Shown here: piece by piece, positions 8,351 through 15,577 of the stretch
Position numbering within the stretch: position 1 is the first letter of the stretch
How the letters are laid out: each line of letters opens with the position of its first letter
Assembly: GCA_022984795.1 (NCBI GenBank)
Contig: JALIHJ010000018.1
Location: 234,492 to 298,491 of the forward strand
Reading direction: 5' to 3'
DNA: 64,000 bases
Source: Fabrea salina
Lineage: Eukaryota; Ciliophora; Heterotrichea; Heterotrichida; Fabreidae
Notes under the pieces: generated by a model
Told to the model about the DNA's origin: nothing
Database searches by the model: none
Seen by the model: the letters and a program-made list of their open reading frames with translations, nothing else
Made by a program: the position numbers and the translations under genes

Positions 8351-9322
8351 ATGACTGAAGTTGTATGGTCGCCCTGGCTGGTACAAGTAGCCCACGCTTT
8401 TTTGTTGTTATCGTTCATTCAATGGAACCAGCTGTACTTAAGAATCACGGTACTGGGAGCCAACATTAGTTTTGCTTGTCTGGGAATATTCATTTTCACA
8501 ATATCTTTAGACCTTATTTGGTGGAACTCCATCCAAGCTGTAATCAACATTTTCCACATCTCACGCATCCTCTACAAACAGAAGAAAATCAAGTTTGAAA
8601 ACCAGCTCGAAGAACTCTACGTAAACGTTTTTTCAGACGTACTTACTAGGTGGGAGTACAAGCTTCTACTTGAAAAGTGCATTAAAAAGAAACAGGCTAA
8701 CGCCAAAGACACCCAGATCATTAAGGCTGGCAACCCTTTTGCTGACATCATAATAATCGGGAACTACGAAGAAGGCTCTGAAGTTGAACTCAAAAAGAAA
8801 GTAGGGGAAGAAGAAGAAGTCATCAGTTCCAACTTAGAAAGGTGGAGTTGGGTAGGGGCTATAGAGTATGTGACGCTTTACGAAGAAGGACTTAGACTCC
8901 ATGTTGCAGGCACAGACTCTGAAATTCGGTACGGGGTCACTCTGACTCTAAGGAACTTGCCTGTTAAAGAAAAACCTTTTGTATACTACAAACTAAATGT
9001 TGACAAAATGCTTAGGCTTTTCAAACACCCTGGCCACGGAAACGCCATTAGCAAAGGAATTCTGGCTAAAATGCTAGGTCACTGCTCCAAAATAGTTATT
9101 CAGCGTCAAGAAGAGTATTCTAGTATAGTAAGTAATGTGATATACTCACAAGGCTTACTCAACAGGGACCAAGACCTTCCACCACGGTTGAACCGCCAAA
9201 AAACTCTTCTGAGTCAAATGAACAGAGGAACAACCACTGGAAAAACAGGTTCTGCTGAAAACAGCGACTACATCGAACTACCCAATATTAGTTTTGACGA
9301 AGAACCTAGACAGCTATATTAA
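8351..9322 (+). CDS. Popeye-domain-like membrane protein
   Basis: 323 residues. Two or three hydrophobic helices lie in the first ~75 residues (VQVAHAFLLLSFIQWNQLYL; ITVLGANISFACLGIFIFTI; LIWWNSIQAVINIFHISRIL), followed by KIKFENQLEELYVNVFSDVLTR, which matches the start of the Popeye domain (LeelY...F.pL...). The rest is a soluble domain with the beta-rich look of a cyclic-nucleotide-binding fold. Animal Popeye proteins bind cAMP and act at membranes; I infer a similar sensor role, but the animal DSPE/FQVT cAMP motif is not obvious here. The start codons of this gene and the NHE gene are 129 nt apart and face away from each other. Confidence 0.75.
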   Translation: MTEVVWSPWLVQVAHAFLLLSFIQWNQLYLRITVLGANISFACLGIFIFTISLDLIWWNSIQAVINIFHISRILYKQKKIKFENQLEELYVNVFSDVLTRWEYKLLLEKCIKKKQANAKDTQIIKAGNPFADIIIIGNYEEGSEVELKKKVGEEEEVISSNLERWSWVGAIEYVTLYEEGLRLHVAGTDSEIRYGVTLTLRNLPVKEKPFVYYKLNVDKMLRLFKHPGHGNAISKGILAKMLGHCSKIVIQRQEEYSSIVSNVIYSQGLLNRDQDLPPRLNRQKTLLSQMNRGTTTGKTGSAENSDYIELPNISFDEEPRQLY

Positions 9323-9339
9323 TATGTAAAGCTTAATTC

Positions 9340-10707
9340 TTACAGTCTTTGGTAAGACTGAGTGGGTTGGAGGTGAATGTAGGAAACTGGGTTTTCTCCT
9401 CTTCTGTTGCAGTACTTGTTTATGAGTTTCGTAGCCAGCACACCCAGCAAAGAAATAAACACCACCCCTCCTATAATGATTATAATCGCATTTCCGTTGT
9501 TGAAGTTGTTGTTTCCTGTAGTGTCTTTGTTAATTGAACCCACAAAGCCTATTTGGCTGTTTTCCATGTCGAAAATGGTGTAATAAGCCCTTATAAAGAC
9601 GTCCCCCAAGATCCATATGCTTTGCTCCCCTAAACTTCCCAGAAGCAACTGGCACTGAGACCCTTGCTTAAGCATGTACTGTCTAGGTGTAAGTGAAAAG
9701 GAGTAGTTCTCAAGTGTAAAATTCAGTAAAGGAAAGTCATCTATGGAAGTAAAGAATCCACAGCTGCAAATCAAGAACCCTGAAGAAGTCTGACACTCAA
9801 AGTCCTTGTCTATTTGACTGTAGATTTCCTTTACTTCATAAGAGGGTCCCAACAACAAACTTGTTCCAGTGTCTATAATTGCTATAGTGGAGGCTTTAAC
9901 TACTTCTTTCTGTCCAATTTGAATCTTGGACAGCCTCACTGACCAGTACCCTGTAGTTTCAAAAGCAGTTACGTACCTAGTGCTTTCGTTTTTACCGTAA
10001 GTTTCTGTGTCAGAGCCGCCAATGATCACCATAGAGGAAGGATTGGTGTGGTCCTTGTCTCCAAAGCCATTGTCGCTTAAAAACACAGAAAACACAGCTT
10101 GGTCTATAATTCCTTGTCTCTTCAAGTTCTCCACCAAAGGAAGTTTTCCTTCGCTAAGTTGCTTGAAGCCCAGTCCTAGGATTCCATCAGCTTTCATGTT
10201 TTCAAAGTCCCTGTCTTTCTGTATGAGTACAAAATACTGGTTTTCAGCAAACACAGTTGGGTTGTCTCCAAGTCCAGCACGTTCCAAAGATATCACTCCT
10301 TCAGCAAAACCTGTTCCGTACTGGAGGCTTTTGTAAAGGTCCAGTGGAACGTAACTAGAAGAGTCTTGCAAAGAAAAAGAGTTCTTAGTGTCATGGCACT
10401 TTTCGCAGTCTTCTGAAGTAACCCAAAGCCACTAAGTAAACTTTACCGAGCTTCCTGTGTCAAAAATGACTTTAAATTCTTGAGGAGGAGTCCCTAAGTA
10501 CACTTTTCCTCTGTATTGCATCTACTTAGAGTTTACGTTCTGGATGTTATCTAGCTTAGAAGAAGCATTTCCCAGTGTAAACAAGAAGTCTTGGGAAAGG
10601 GGCTTTAGGTCTGAAAGTTCAGGGAGCCTAAACCCTGACTCTTCAACTGGGACGTATATTTTACCGAGGGAGACTGAGGCCAAAAAGAGTATTATTTCTC
10701 CTATCAT
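9340..10707 (-). CDS. Pepsin-family aspartic protease with C-terminal membrane anchor, two 15-nt introns
   Basis: Removing 15-nt introns at 10522-10536 and 10432-10446 gives a 445-residue protein. Residues 1-15 (MIGEIILFLASVSLG) are a signal peptide, then a short propeptide. The N-lobe begins YRGKVYLGTPPQEFKVIF and carries the first catalytic Asp in DTGSSWLWV. The second catalytic Asp is in IAIIDTGTSLLLGPS. The C-terminus has a hydrophobic helix (AIIIIIGGVVFISLLGVLAT) and a short cytosolic tail, so it is a type I membrane protease, probably lysosomal, phagosomal or on the surface. The second intron falls exactly between the two residues S and W of the catalytic motif, which confirms the splice. 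Without splicing the frame stops at TAG twice. Confidence 0.95.
10432..10446 (-). other. 15-nt intron 2 of the aspartic protease gene
   Basis: On the minus strand: GTAAAGTTTACTTAG, phase 0, splitting the catalytic motif DTGSS from WLWV. It ends in an in-frame TAG and has A at position 10. Confidence 0.96.
10522..10536 (-). other. 15-nt intron 1 of the aspartic protease gene
   Basis: On the minus strand: GTAAACTCTAAGTAG, phase 0, between Asn (AAC) and Met (ATG). It ends in an in-frame TAG and has A at position 10. Confidence 0.94.
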
Positions 10708-10718
10708 ATTTATAAAGG

Positions 10719-11915
10719 CTACTTCCTTCTTCTGCCTCTACGTCCTCTGCGTGCTCTCGGAGGACGCACTGGAGGAGGGTTCACTGGAGGTTGTTTTCTC
10801 CAGCGAGGCACACAGTTGTGGGCAGCGTGGTCGTGGTTAAGCTTTATTCCACATTCATAACAAAAGTAAGTCCTACTTTGGCAGGTGCTGCTGGAGCAAA
10901 CCATAAACTGGCAACCAGACACTCTTTCTACAGCACTGCCGCACTCAGGACATTTAAGCAGTCCTTCAGCTTCTAAAAGTTCTTCAAACTTGTTTTCAGC
11001 TTCTGAGTTTTCTCTTTTCCACTGACGGTACTCTTCACAAGTAGACCCAGGGTGGGCGTCTTCCTTGCACATAGGGCAGCAGTTTTTACTGCACTGGGGA
11101 CACTCGAAGTCAGTAGTTCCTTTTTCAACTATGCAAAAAAACTCGCAGTCAGCACCAGGGCACTGGAACAGTATGTCGTTAGAATCAGCGCCTGTGAGTT
11201 GGAAGCCTCTGAGTTTGAACTTTTCGTACTTTTGGAACAACTCAGGAGAAACCACCTCTTCGATTTCGTATACAGTGAGTGGTTGGGGGCAACTAGGACA
11301 CCTGAGTTTTTCTTCACTTACTTGTGCAGACTCGATTAAGAGTTCCACGTGCATCCTTATGCACGTTTCGCAGAACCTGTGGTCGCACTCTAAAGTTATG
11401 CCTTCTTCTATTTTAAGTTCAGTGAAACAGATTAAGCAAGTGAATCTAGCTCTGAGTTTTTCTTTTTCTTCATCGTTGAGGAGCTGCTTTAATGCTCGTT
11501 CGTAAGCATCTGACTGGTACAACTCTAGTTTGCCCCCAAAAGCCTGGCTAATTAATTCTTGGCTAATTTGGGAGTCGCACAAAGGACACTTAACTTTTTC
11601 AAGGTCTATCAAGTTATCTGAGGTTTTGTAAAGAGCCCACCTTCTGAGGCAAATGTGTCCGCATATTAAGTGGTTGCCCTTGTTACAGTCAAGCTGTATA
11701 ACTCTGTGGAGGTCTCTTTGGAATATCAGTGAGTCACACACTAGGCATGCCTTAGCAGAAGAGTTCACTTTAATTTGCAAAAACTTGTTGTCGTGCTTCA
11801 GCAGTTCTGAGACGCAAGAAAGCAATTCTGGCAGCTTATCTGAGTTCACTGTTGAGGCTCTTTTGTTGATTAAGTCTTGTAAAAACTCCACACACTGAAT
11901 TAAAGCTGGCTGCAT
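10719..11915 (-). CDS. RBR-type E3 ubiquitin ligase
   Basis: 398 residues. A Cys/His-rich RING1 begins near residue 155 (CLICFTELKIEEG, then CDHRFCETCIRMH, then CPSC). An IBR domain follows (FQCPGADCEFFC ... CPQCSKNCCPMCKEDAHPGSTC) and then RING2 (LKCPECGSAVERVSGCQFMVC). The Cys in SGCQF aligns with the catalytic Cys of HHARI/parkin-type ligases, which form a thioester with ubiquitin before transfer. An additional Cys-rich region lies at residues ~55-115. The C-terminus is a Pro/Arg-rich basic tail. It is paired with a second RBR gene directly upstream (14 nt gap, same strand), so the two look like an old tandem duplication. Confidence 0.93.
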   Translation of the reverse strand: MQPALIQCVEFLQDLINKRASTVNSDKLPELLSCVSELLKHDNKFLQIKVNSSAKACLVCDSLIFQRDLHRVIQLDCNKGNHLICGHICLRRWALYKTSDNLIDLEKVKCPLCDSQISQELISQAFGGKLELYQSDAYERALKQLLNDEEKEKLRARFTCLICFTELKIEEGITLECDHRFCETCIRMHVELLIESAQVSEEKLRCPSCPQPLTVYEIEEVVSPELFQKYEKFKLRGFQLTGADSNDILFQCPGADCEFFCIVEKGTTDFECPQCSKNCCPMCKEDAHPGSTCEEYRQWKRENSEAENKFEELLEAEGLLKCPECGSAVERVSGCQFMVCSSSTCQSRTYFCYECGIKLNHDHAAHNCVPRWRKQPPVNPPPVRPPRARRGRRGRRRK

Positions 11916-11929
11916 TCTGATCTTATCTA

Positions 11930-12811
11930 TTATTTATTAAGCCCCAAACAGCCTTCTCCAAAAGGACCGTACTTGCCGAAGTGGGAAAAGTGCTGATCCC
12001 GACTAAGTTTCTCTCCACATAAGTAACAAAAACAAGTACGGCCATTGCACTTGTACCAAGTGCACAGTAGAAAGTTGCACCCTGACTTTTTTTGGATTCC
12101 TTCTTTACACTCAGGGCACTTAACTACTCCTTCGATTCTAATAGACTTGTTGAAATCTTCACAAGTCCCTTCGTGGTAAATGTTGCACTTCACGCAGTAA
12201 AAGTAAGTGCATCCAGGACACCTGATCTTAGTTTGGTTCAAAGGAACTGAAACAAAAAAGCAGCAGTTGGGACACCTTTTAACTACTTCGTCAGAAAACT
12301 CTATCGTTTGCAGGTAAAACACGTTAAACCGGTCCTGGAACTCTTCAGACACATTGTCAATGACCTCTTGGTACTTAAGAGGTTCTTCGCAGCTAGGACA
12401 CTTTAAAAAACTTCCAGTGACTTTTCCGTCTTTAATCTGCAGCTTAATGAGTTCTGACAAGCAAAGCTTGCAAAAACTGTCGCCACAGGACAACCTGTAC
12501 CCCTCTTCTGGGTGTGTGTTTCCAATATGGATGGCGCAAAAAAACTGTTGGCTGGGCTTTTTCTGAGGAAAGGCTAAGTATTCGCTTTGCAAAACGTAAG
12601 TTACTGTTTTGGGCTTAATTAGAGTTCTGCAGTAAGGACAAGGAATCTGGTCTAAGCACAGCTTGTCGTTTTGTATACAGTCAATAAAGTAACTTTGCAA
12701 GCACTTAGTGCACCCTCCATGGTCGTTTGTGCAGCCCAGTGCAGTTCTGCAGTCAGCTTTGCAAAAGAAGCACTTGTAATGCTTCTTGAATGGTTCTAGT
12801 ACGTTCCCCAT
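11930..12811 (-). CDS. RBR-type E3 ubiquitin ligase, second copy
   Basis: 293 residues with the same RING1-IBR-RING2 order. It starts with an extra Cys-rich module (CFFCKADCRTALGC ... CPYC). RING1 carries LSCGDSFCKLCLSEL and LKCPSCEEPL; its first Cys pair looks changed (FFCAIHIGN). The IBR holds KRCPNCCFF ... IRCPGCTYFYCVKC. RING2 is VKCPECKEGIQKKSGCNFLLC, and the Cys in SGCNF is the expected catalytic residue. MGN at the N-terminus is a possible myristoylation signal. It is shorter than its downstream neighbour, lacks the basic tail, and has diverged well below half identity by eye, so the duplication is not recent. Confidence 0.9.
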   Translation of the reverse strand: MGNVLEPFKKHYKCFFCKADCRTALGCTNDHGGCTKCLQSYFIDCIQNDKLCLDQIPCPYCRTLIKPKTVTYVLQSEYLAFPQKKPSQQFFCAIHIGNTHPEEGYRLSCGDSFCKLCLSELIKLQIKDGKVTGSFLKCPSCEEPLKYQEVIDNVSEEFQDRFNVFYLQTIEFSDEVVKRCPNCCFFVSVPLNQTKIRCPGCTYFYCVKCNIYHEGTCEDFNKSIRIEGVVKCPECKEGIQKKSGCNFLLCTWYKCNGRTCFCYLCGEKLSRDQHFSHFGKYGPFGEGCLGLNK

Positions 12812-12825
12812 ATTGTCTCAGTTTA

Positions 12826-13578
12826 TTATCTTAAAAATACTTGCAAAGATGAAACACCCCAACTCTTCTCACAAGGCTGCTCTTCAAGCGTAGACCCAAA
12901 AACCACCAAAAGCTTGCTTGTATCGTGCTTTATTTTAACGTCAAAGCTCTGTCCAAAGAGTCCTTCCACTACTTCTTCTTTCCCACACAAGTTTTCAGCT
13001 TCCACAACGTTGTTGGTGTCATAAGTCTTAGTCCATACGTGAAAGTTCTCTTCAGTTGTTCCTAACTTAATGTAGGCTGTTTCTCCCCTCCACTCGTCAA
13101 TGAAGTGCAAGTTCCCTACAAGTCTCACTTCCGTGTGTTGGGGCAGTTCTGTAAACTCCTTCCAAGTTTCTCCAGCAGAGAACTGGCAGTACCCCCCTAG
13201 CATGCTTACTCCACTGCACTCAGTAATAGTTTTGTTGCTCCAACCCTCCGCTTGGGCTCCTTCAAAGGTATCTTGGTGTACAAGTGCCCACTGGTCTACG
13301 CCGTTCATTGTTCCTTTTCCTTCAAACTTAAGGCTGGCTTCTGTCAAAACACTTGCTCCAAAGTGAGTCCGCATGTTCGAGTCAAAGTAAAAAGGAAAAG
13401 TTTCTTTGCATTCAAGTCCAAACCTAACTGTGTCGTTGAAGACCCCTAGTCTGCAGTTCTGGTCTCCATTCGCAAACTTGATTCCAGGGTGCCCACTCAG
13501 CACTAGTTCCGAAGGCCCTCCCAAAAAAGATGTGTACTCCTCGGCTGACCCTAAAGCTATTAGCACTATTAAAAACAT
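12826..13578 (-). CDS. Secreted protein of unknown function
   Basis: 250 residues with a clear signal peptide (MFLIVLIALGSAEE). The mature part is rich in beta strands and aromatic residues, with about six Cys and NDT/NKT glycosylation sites. Motifs such as DEWRGETAYIKLGTTEENFHVW look like a carbohydrate-binding or jelly-roll beta sandwich, but I do not recognise the family. There is no membrane helix after the signal peptide, so it is probably secreted or in a phagosome/lysosome lumen. Confidence 0.7.
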   Translation of the reverse strand: MFLIVLIALGSAEEYTSFLGGPSELVLSGHPGIKFANGDQNCRLGVFNDTVRFGLECKETFPFYFDSNMRTHFGASVLTEASLKFEGKGTMNGVDQWALVHQDTFEGAQAEGWSNKTITECSGVSMLGGYCQFSAGETWKEFTELPQHTEVRLVGNLHFIDEWRGETAYIKLGTTEENFHVWTKTYDTNNVVEAENLCGKEEVVEGLFGQSFDVKIKHDTSKLLVVFGSTLEEQPCEKSWGVSSLQVFLR

Positions 13579-13601
13579 TTAAACGGATAAATTATATACA
13601 A

Positions 13602-14210
13602 TTAATATATATTGTTGAACATTCCTTTGAGCTCCATAGCTATGTTCCTTTCGAACTTTTCCTTCTTCGAGTCAGACAAGTAGCCAGAAGGATCAATCTC
13701 TACAATGTAAGATACTCTGCAACTATTGTCTCCTAGCGGAGTGACTTTGTACCCGTTCAGCAGCAACTGAGCTCTGATGTGGCCTTCTTTGGGCTGGATG
13801 TCAGTAGTGTCAAGGCTCTTCCCGATCACATAAAACTTCCCGCCCTCTTCGAATCCCTTCTCCACAAAAATTATTTCTCTAATAGGAGCTCTGGGCTTCG
13901 GCTGGATCTCAGCGTAAACTAACTTGATGTCAGAAAGTTCTTCTTTGATTTCAAGGTCAGTCAGTCTGTGGCCCCAACGAGAGGGACTGTGTGGGTTCAG
14001 TCTTAGGAAGTTAAACACTGTCCTTGCGCTTTTGTCGATTTCTGCTGTGGTCTTGAACGTAGCAAACCCAGTGGACCCACGCATTTTAAAAACCTTTTCG
14101 CCACCCGATGTCTTGTAGTGCTCCCAACTGGGGTCGTTAAGCCTGTGTCTAAACTGCTCCAAACCCATTTCTAGTAATTCTTCTGCACTTTCTTTCCAGC
14201 TACTTTCCAT
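13602..14210 (-). CDS. START-domain lipid-binding protein
   Basis: 202 residues that make up a single START (StAR-related lipid transfer) domain. The N-terminal helix WEHYKTSGGEKVFKMRG leads into the first strands. FKTTAEIDKSARTVFNFL matches the conserved segment before the W, here SRWGHRLTDLEIKEEL. EIIFVEKGFEEGGKFYVIG and the C-terminal helix (KKEKFERNIAMELKGMFN) complete the fold. It has no signal or membrane segment, so it is cytosolic. It would carry a lipid such as a sterol, phospholipid or ceramide; which one cannot be told from sequence. Confidence 0.85.
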   Translation of the reverse strand: MESSWKESAEELLEMGLEQFRHRLNDPSWEHYKTSGGEKVFKMRGSTGFATFKTTAEIDKSARTVFNFLRLNPHSPSRWGHRLTDLEIKEELSDIKLVYAEIQPKPRAPIREIIFVEKGFEEGGKFYVIGKSLDTTDIQPKEGHIRAQLLLNGYKVTPLGDNSCRVSYIVEIDPSGYLSDSKKEKFERNIAMELKGMFNNIY

Positions 14211-14255
14211 TTATCTTTTGACTTCCCATTTTCTACTTACTTTTGTACACAAATA

Positions 14256-14699
14256 ATGGACAACTTGCCACTGAAGTTTTTTTATCGACACTACACAGAA
14301 TGCTTTTGCCACGTGAAAAAACTAGTGGTTCGCTTGCATGACACAAAAATTTCCCCAGTAGACGCGCAGGTCCTTAAGTACGTAGACTCTTCTATGCGGG
14401 AAAACTCTTACACAGGAGGCGTACTTTCTGGATTCCTTACTAGCTGTGTAGCAGGGATCATAGTGTCAGCAAACACCAAAAGGGACTTTAACAGAATATT
14501 TTTCTTTGCAAGAGCAGGTATAGCAATAGCCATGGTGCTCAACATTAACAAGTGTTTCAACTGGGGAAGTCACTTTGGAATACTGTTTGGACTCCCAAGA
14601 ATTTACCAAGTACTTCTAGAAGGAGCCCCTGAAACTAGTTTTGTACACCAAGAAACCAAAGAATTTTTACTCGAAATACTTAAAGAAGAGTCTAAATAA
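14256..14699 (+). CDS. Small membrane-associated protein of unknown function
   Basis: 147 residues. Two moderately hydrophobic stretches (GGVLSGFLTSCVAGIIVSA at ~54-72; FFFARAGIAIAMVLNINKC at ~82-100) could be a membrane hairpin. Glycine-rich turns and absence of a signal peptide are compatible with a small mitochondrial or ER membrane protein. I do not recognise the family. It is 45 nt from the divergent START gene and its stop is 5 nt from the convergent FAM136A gene. Confidence 0.7.
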   Translation: MDNLPLKFFYRHYTECFCHVKKLVVRLHDTKISPVDAQVLKYVDSSMRENSYTGGVLSGFLTSCVAGIIVSANTKRDFNRIFFFARAGIAIAMVLNINKCFNWGSHFGILFGLPRIYQVLLEGAPETSFVHQETKEFLLEILKEESK

Positions 14700-14704
14700 A
14701 AGAA

Positions 14705-15094
14705 TTAAAGATATGTCTTAAAAATCTGTCTAGATTCTTCCTTCATGTCCTCAATCATAGAACTACACTGATCAGCGCAACCAGTAATACACTGCTTCAT
14801 TGAATCAGAGAAGTTCTGATCGTTTGCTTGGCTGCAGCTTTGTATGCAAGTTTGCAAGGTGTTTTGGAGGTACCCTATACGTTGGCGAAGCTGGTTTTGG
14901 CACTGCTCCATAGGGCCATAGCACCTATCAGCGCATCTTTCAGCGTCGTTAAGGGGTCCAGGTGCGTTGAAGCAATCTACTGCACAACTTAAACACTTTA
15001 CTTGGAGTTGTTTTTGCTCTTGTTCAAATGTGCTAAATGCTTCTTCAGTTTGTTTCCTAAGGTTTTCGCTGATTTCTTGCAAAAAGGAATCCAT
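14705..15094 (-). CDS. FAM136A: FAM136A-like protein (DUF842), twin Cys motifs
   Basis: 129 residues, all helical, with Cys in C-x3-C patterns: CLSCAVDCF, CADRCYGPMEQC, CIQSC, CITGCADQC. The pattern and length match the FAM136A family, small soluble proteins of the mitochondrial intermembrane space whose Cys pairs are oxidised on import. There is no cleavable presequence, as expected for that import route. The exact role of the family is not well settled. Confidence 0.88.
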   Translation of the reverse strand: MDSFLQEISENLRKQTEEAFSTFEQEQKQLQVKCLSCAVDCFNAPGPLNDAERCADRCYGPMEQCQNQLRQRIGYLQNTLQTCIQSCSQANDQNFSDSMKQCITGCADQCSSMIEDMKEESRQIFKTYL

Positions 15095-15118
15095 TTATTA
15101 AGGAATGCTAACCGTGGC

Positions 15119-15547
15119 CTAAACATAAAATAGCTTTACTCTAGTTTTATGGATTGACTCTTCTCCGTCAAAGAAGTAAGTCTCAATAAACACGTTTCCT
15201 GACAAGTACTCTGCAGGAATCATTTCGTCGGGAGCAGCTGCATCGATAACTTGCTCCCAAGTATTTGTGCTTCCTGGAATTACAAACCCAAAATCAAAGT
15301 GCCACTCTTCAATCGTCTCTCCGTGCAAAACTACTTTTTGCAATAGTCGGAAGTTCTCTATCTTTTCCTTTGAGGAAAAGTTTATTTCCCTTGAGACAGC
15401 CCTACATTGCAGTATGGACTTGGGCACATGAGCTTCTACTTCAGAGTTCAAGTCCCACTCTTGGTTGTGTTCCCAAATTACTTTTCCTGACTCTGCGTCC
15501 TTCATCTTAATCCAGTTTATGCTGAAGCCTTCGGCCACCGAAACCAT
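15119..15547 (-). CDS. PDE6D: PDE6D/PrBP-delta, prenyl-binding chaperone
   Basis: 142 residues from the Met before VSVAEGFSINW; the frame stays open for 13 more codons, but those would run into the divergent gene's leader. The protein follows the PDE6-delta family closely: IKMKDAESGKVIWE near the start, VPKSILQCRAVSREINFSS, then FDFGFVIPGSTNTWEQVID and the C-terminal RVKLFYV. The immunoglobulin-like sandwich holds the prenyl tail of farnesylated or geranylgeranylated proteins and moves them between membranes and into cilia. That fits a ciliate. Two proteins in this window end in possible CaaX boxes (ankyrin-SAM at 2502, CK1-like at 39844). Confidence 0.95.
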   Translation of the reverse strand: MVSVAEGFSINWIKMKDAESGKVIWEHNQEWDLNSEVEAHVPKSILQCRAVSREINFSSKEKIENFRLLQKVVLHGETIEEWHFDFGFVIPGSTNTWEQVIDAAAPDEMIPAEYLSGNVFIETYFFDGEESIHKTRVKLFYV

Positions 15548-15577
15548 TATTATTTGAATGTAGTGGTTATAATTAAT

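Noticed and set aside
14256-14699. Assigning the small membrane protein to a mitochondrial TIM/TMEM family
   Set aside because: The two weak hydrophobic stretches fit, but no family motif can be named, so it is left unknown.
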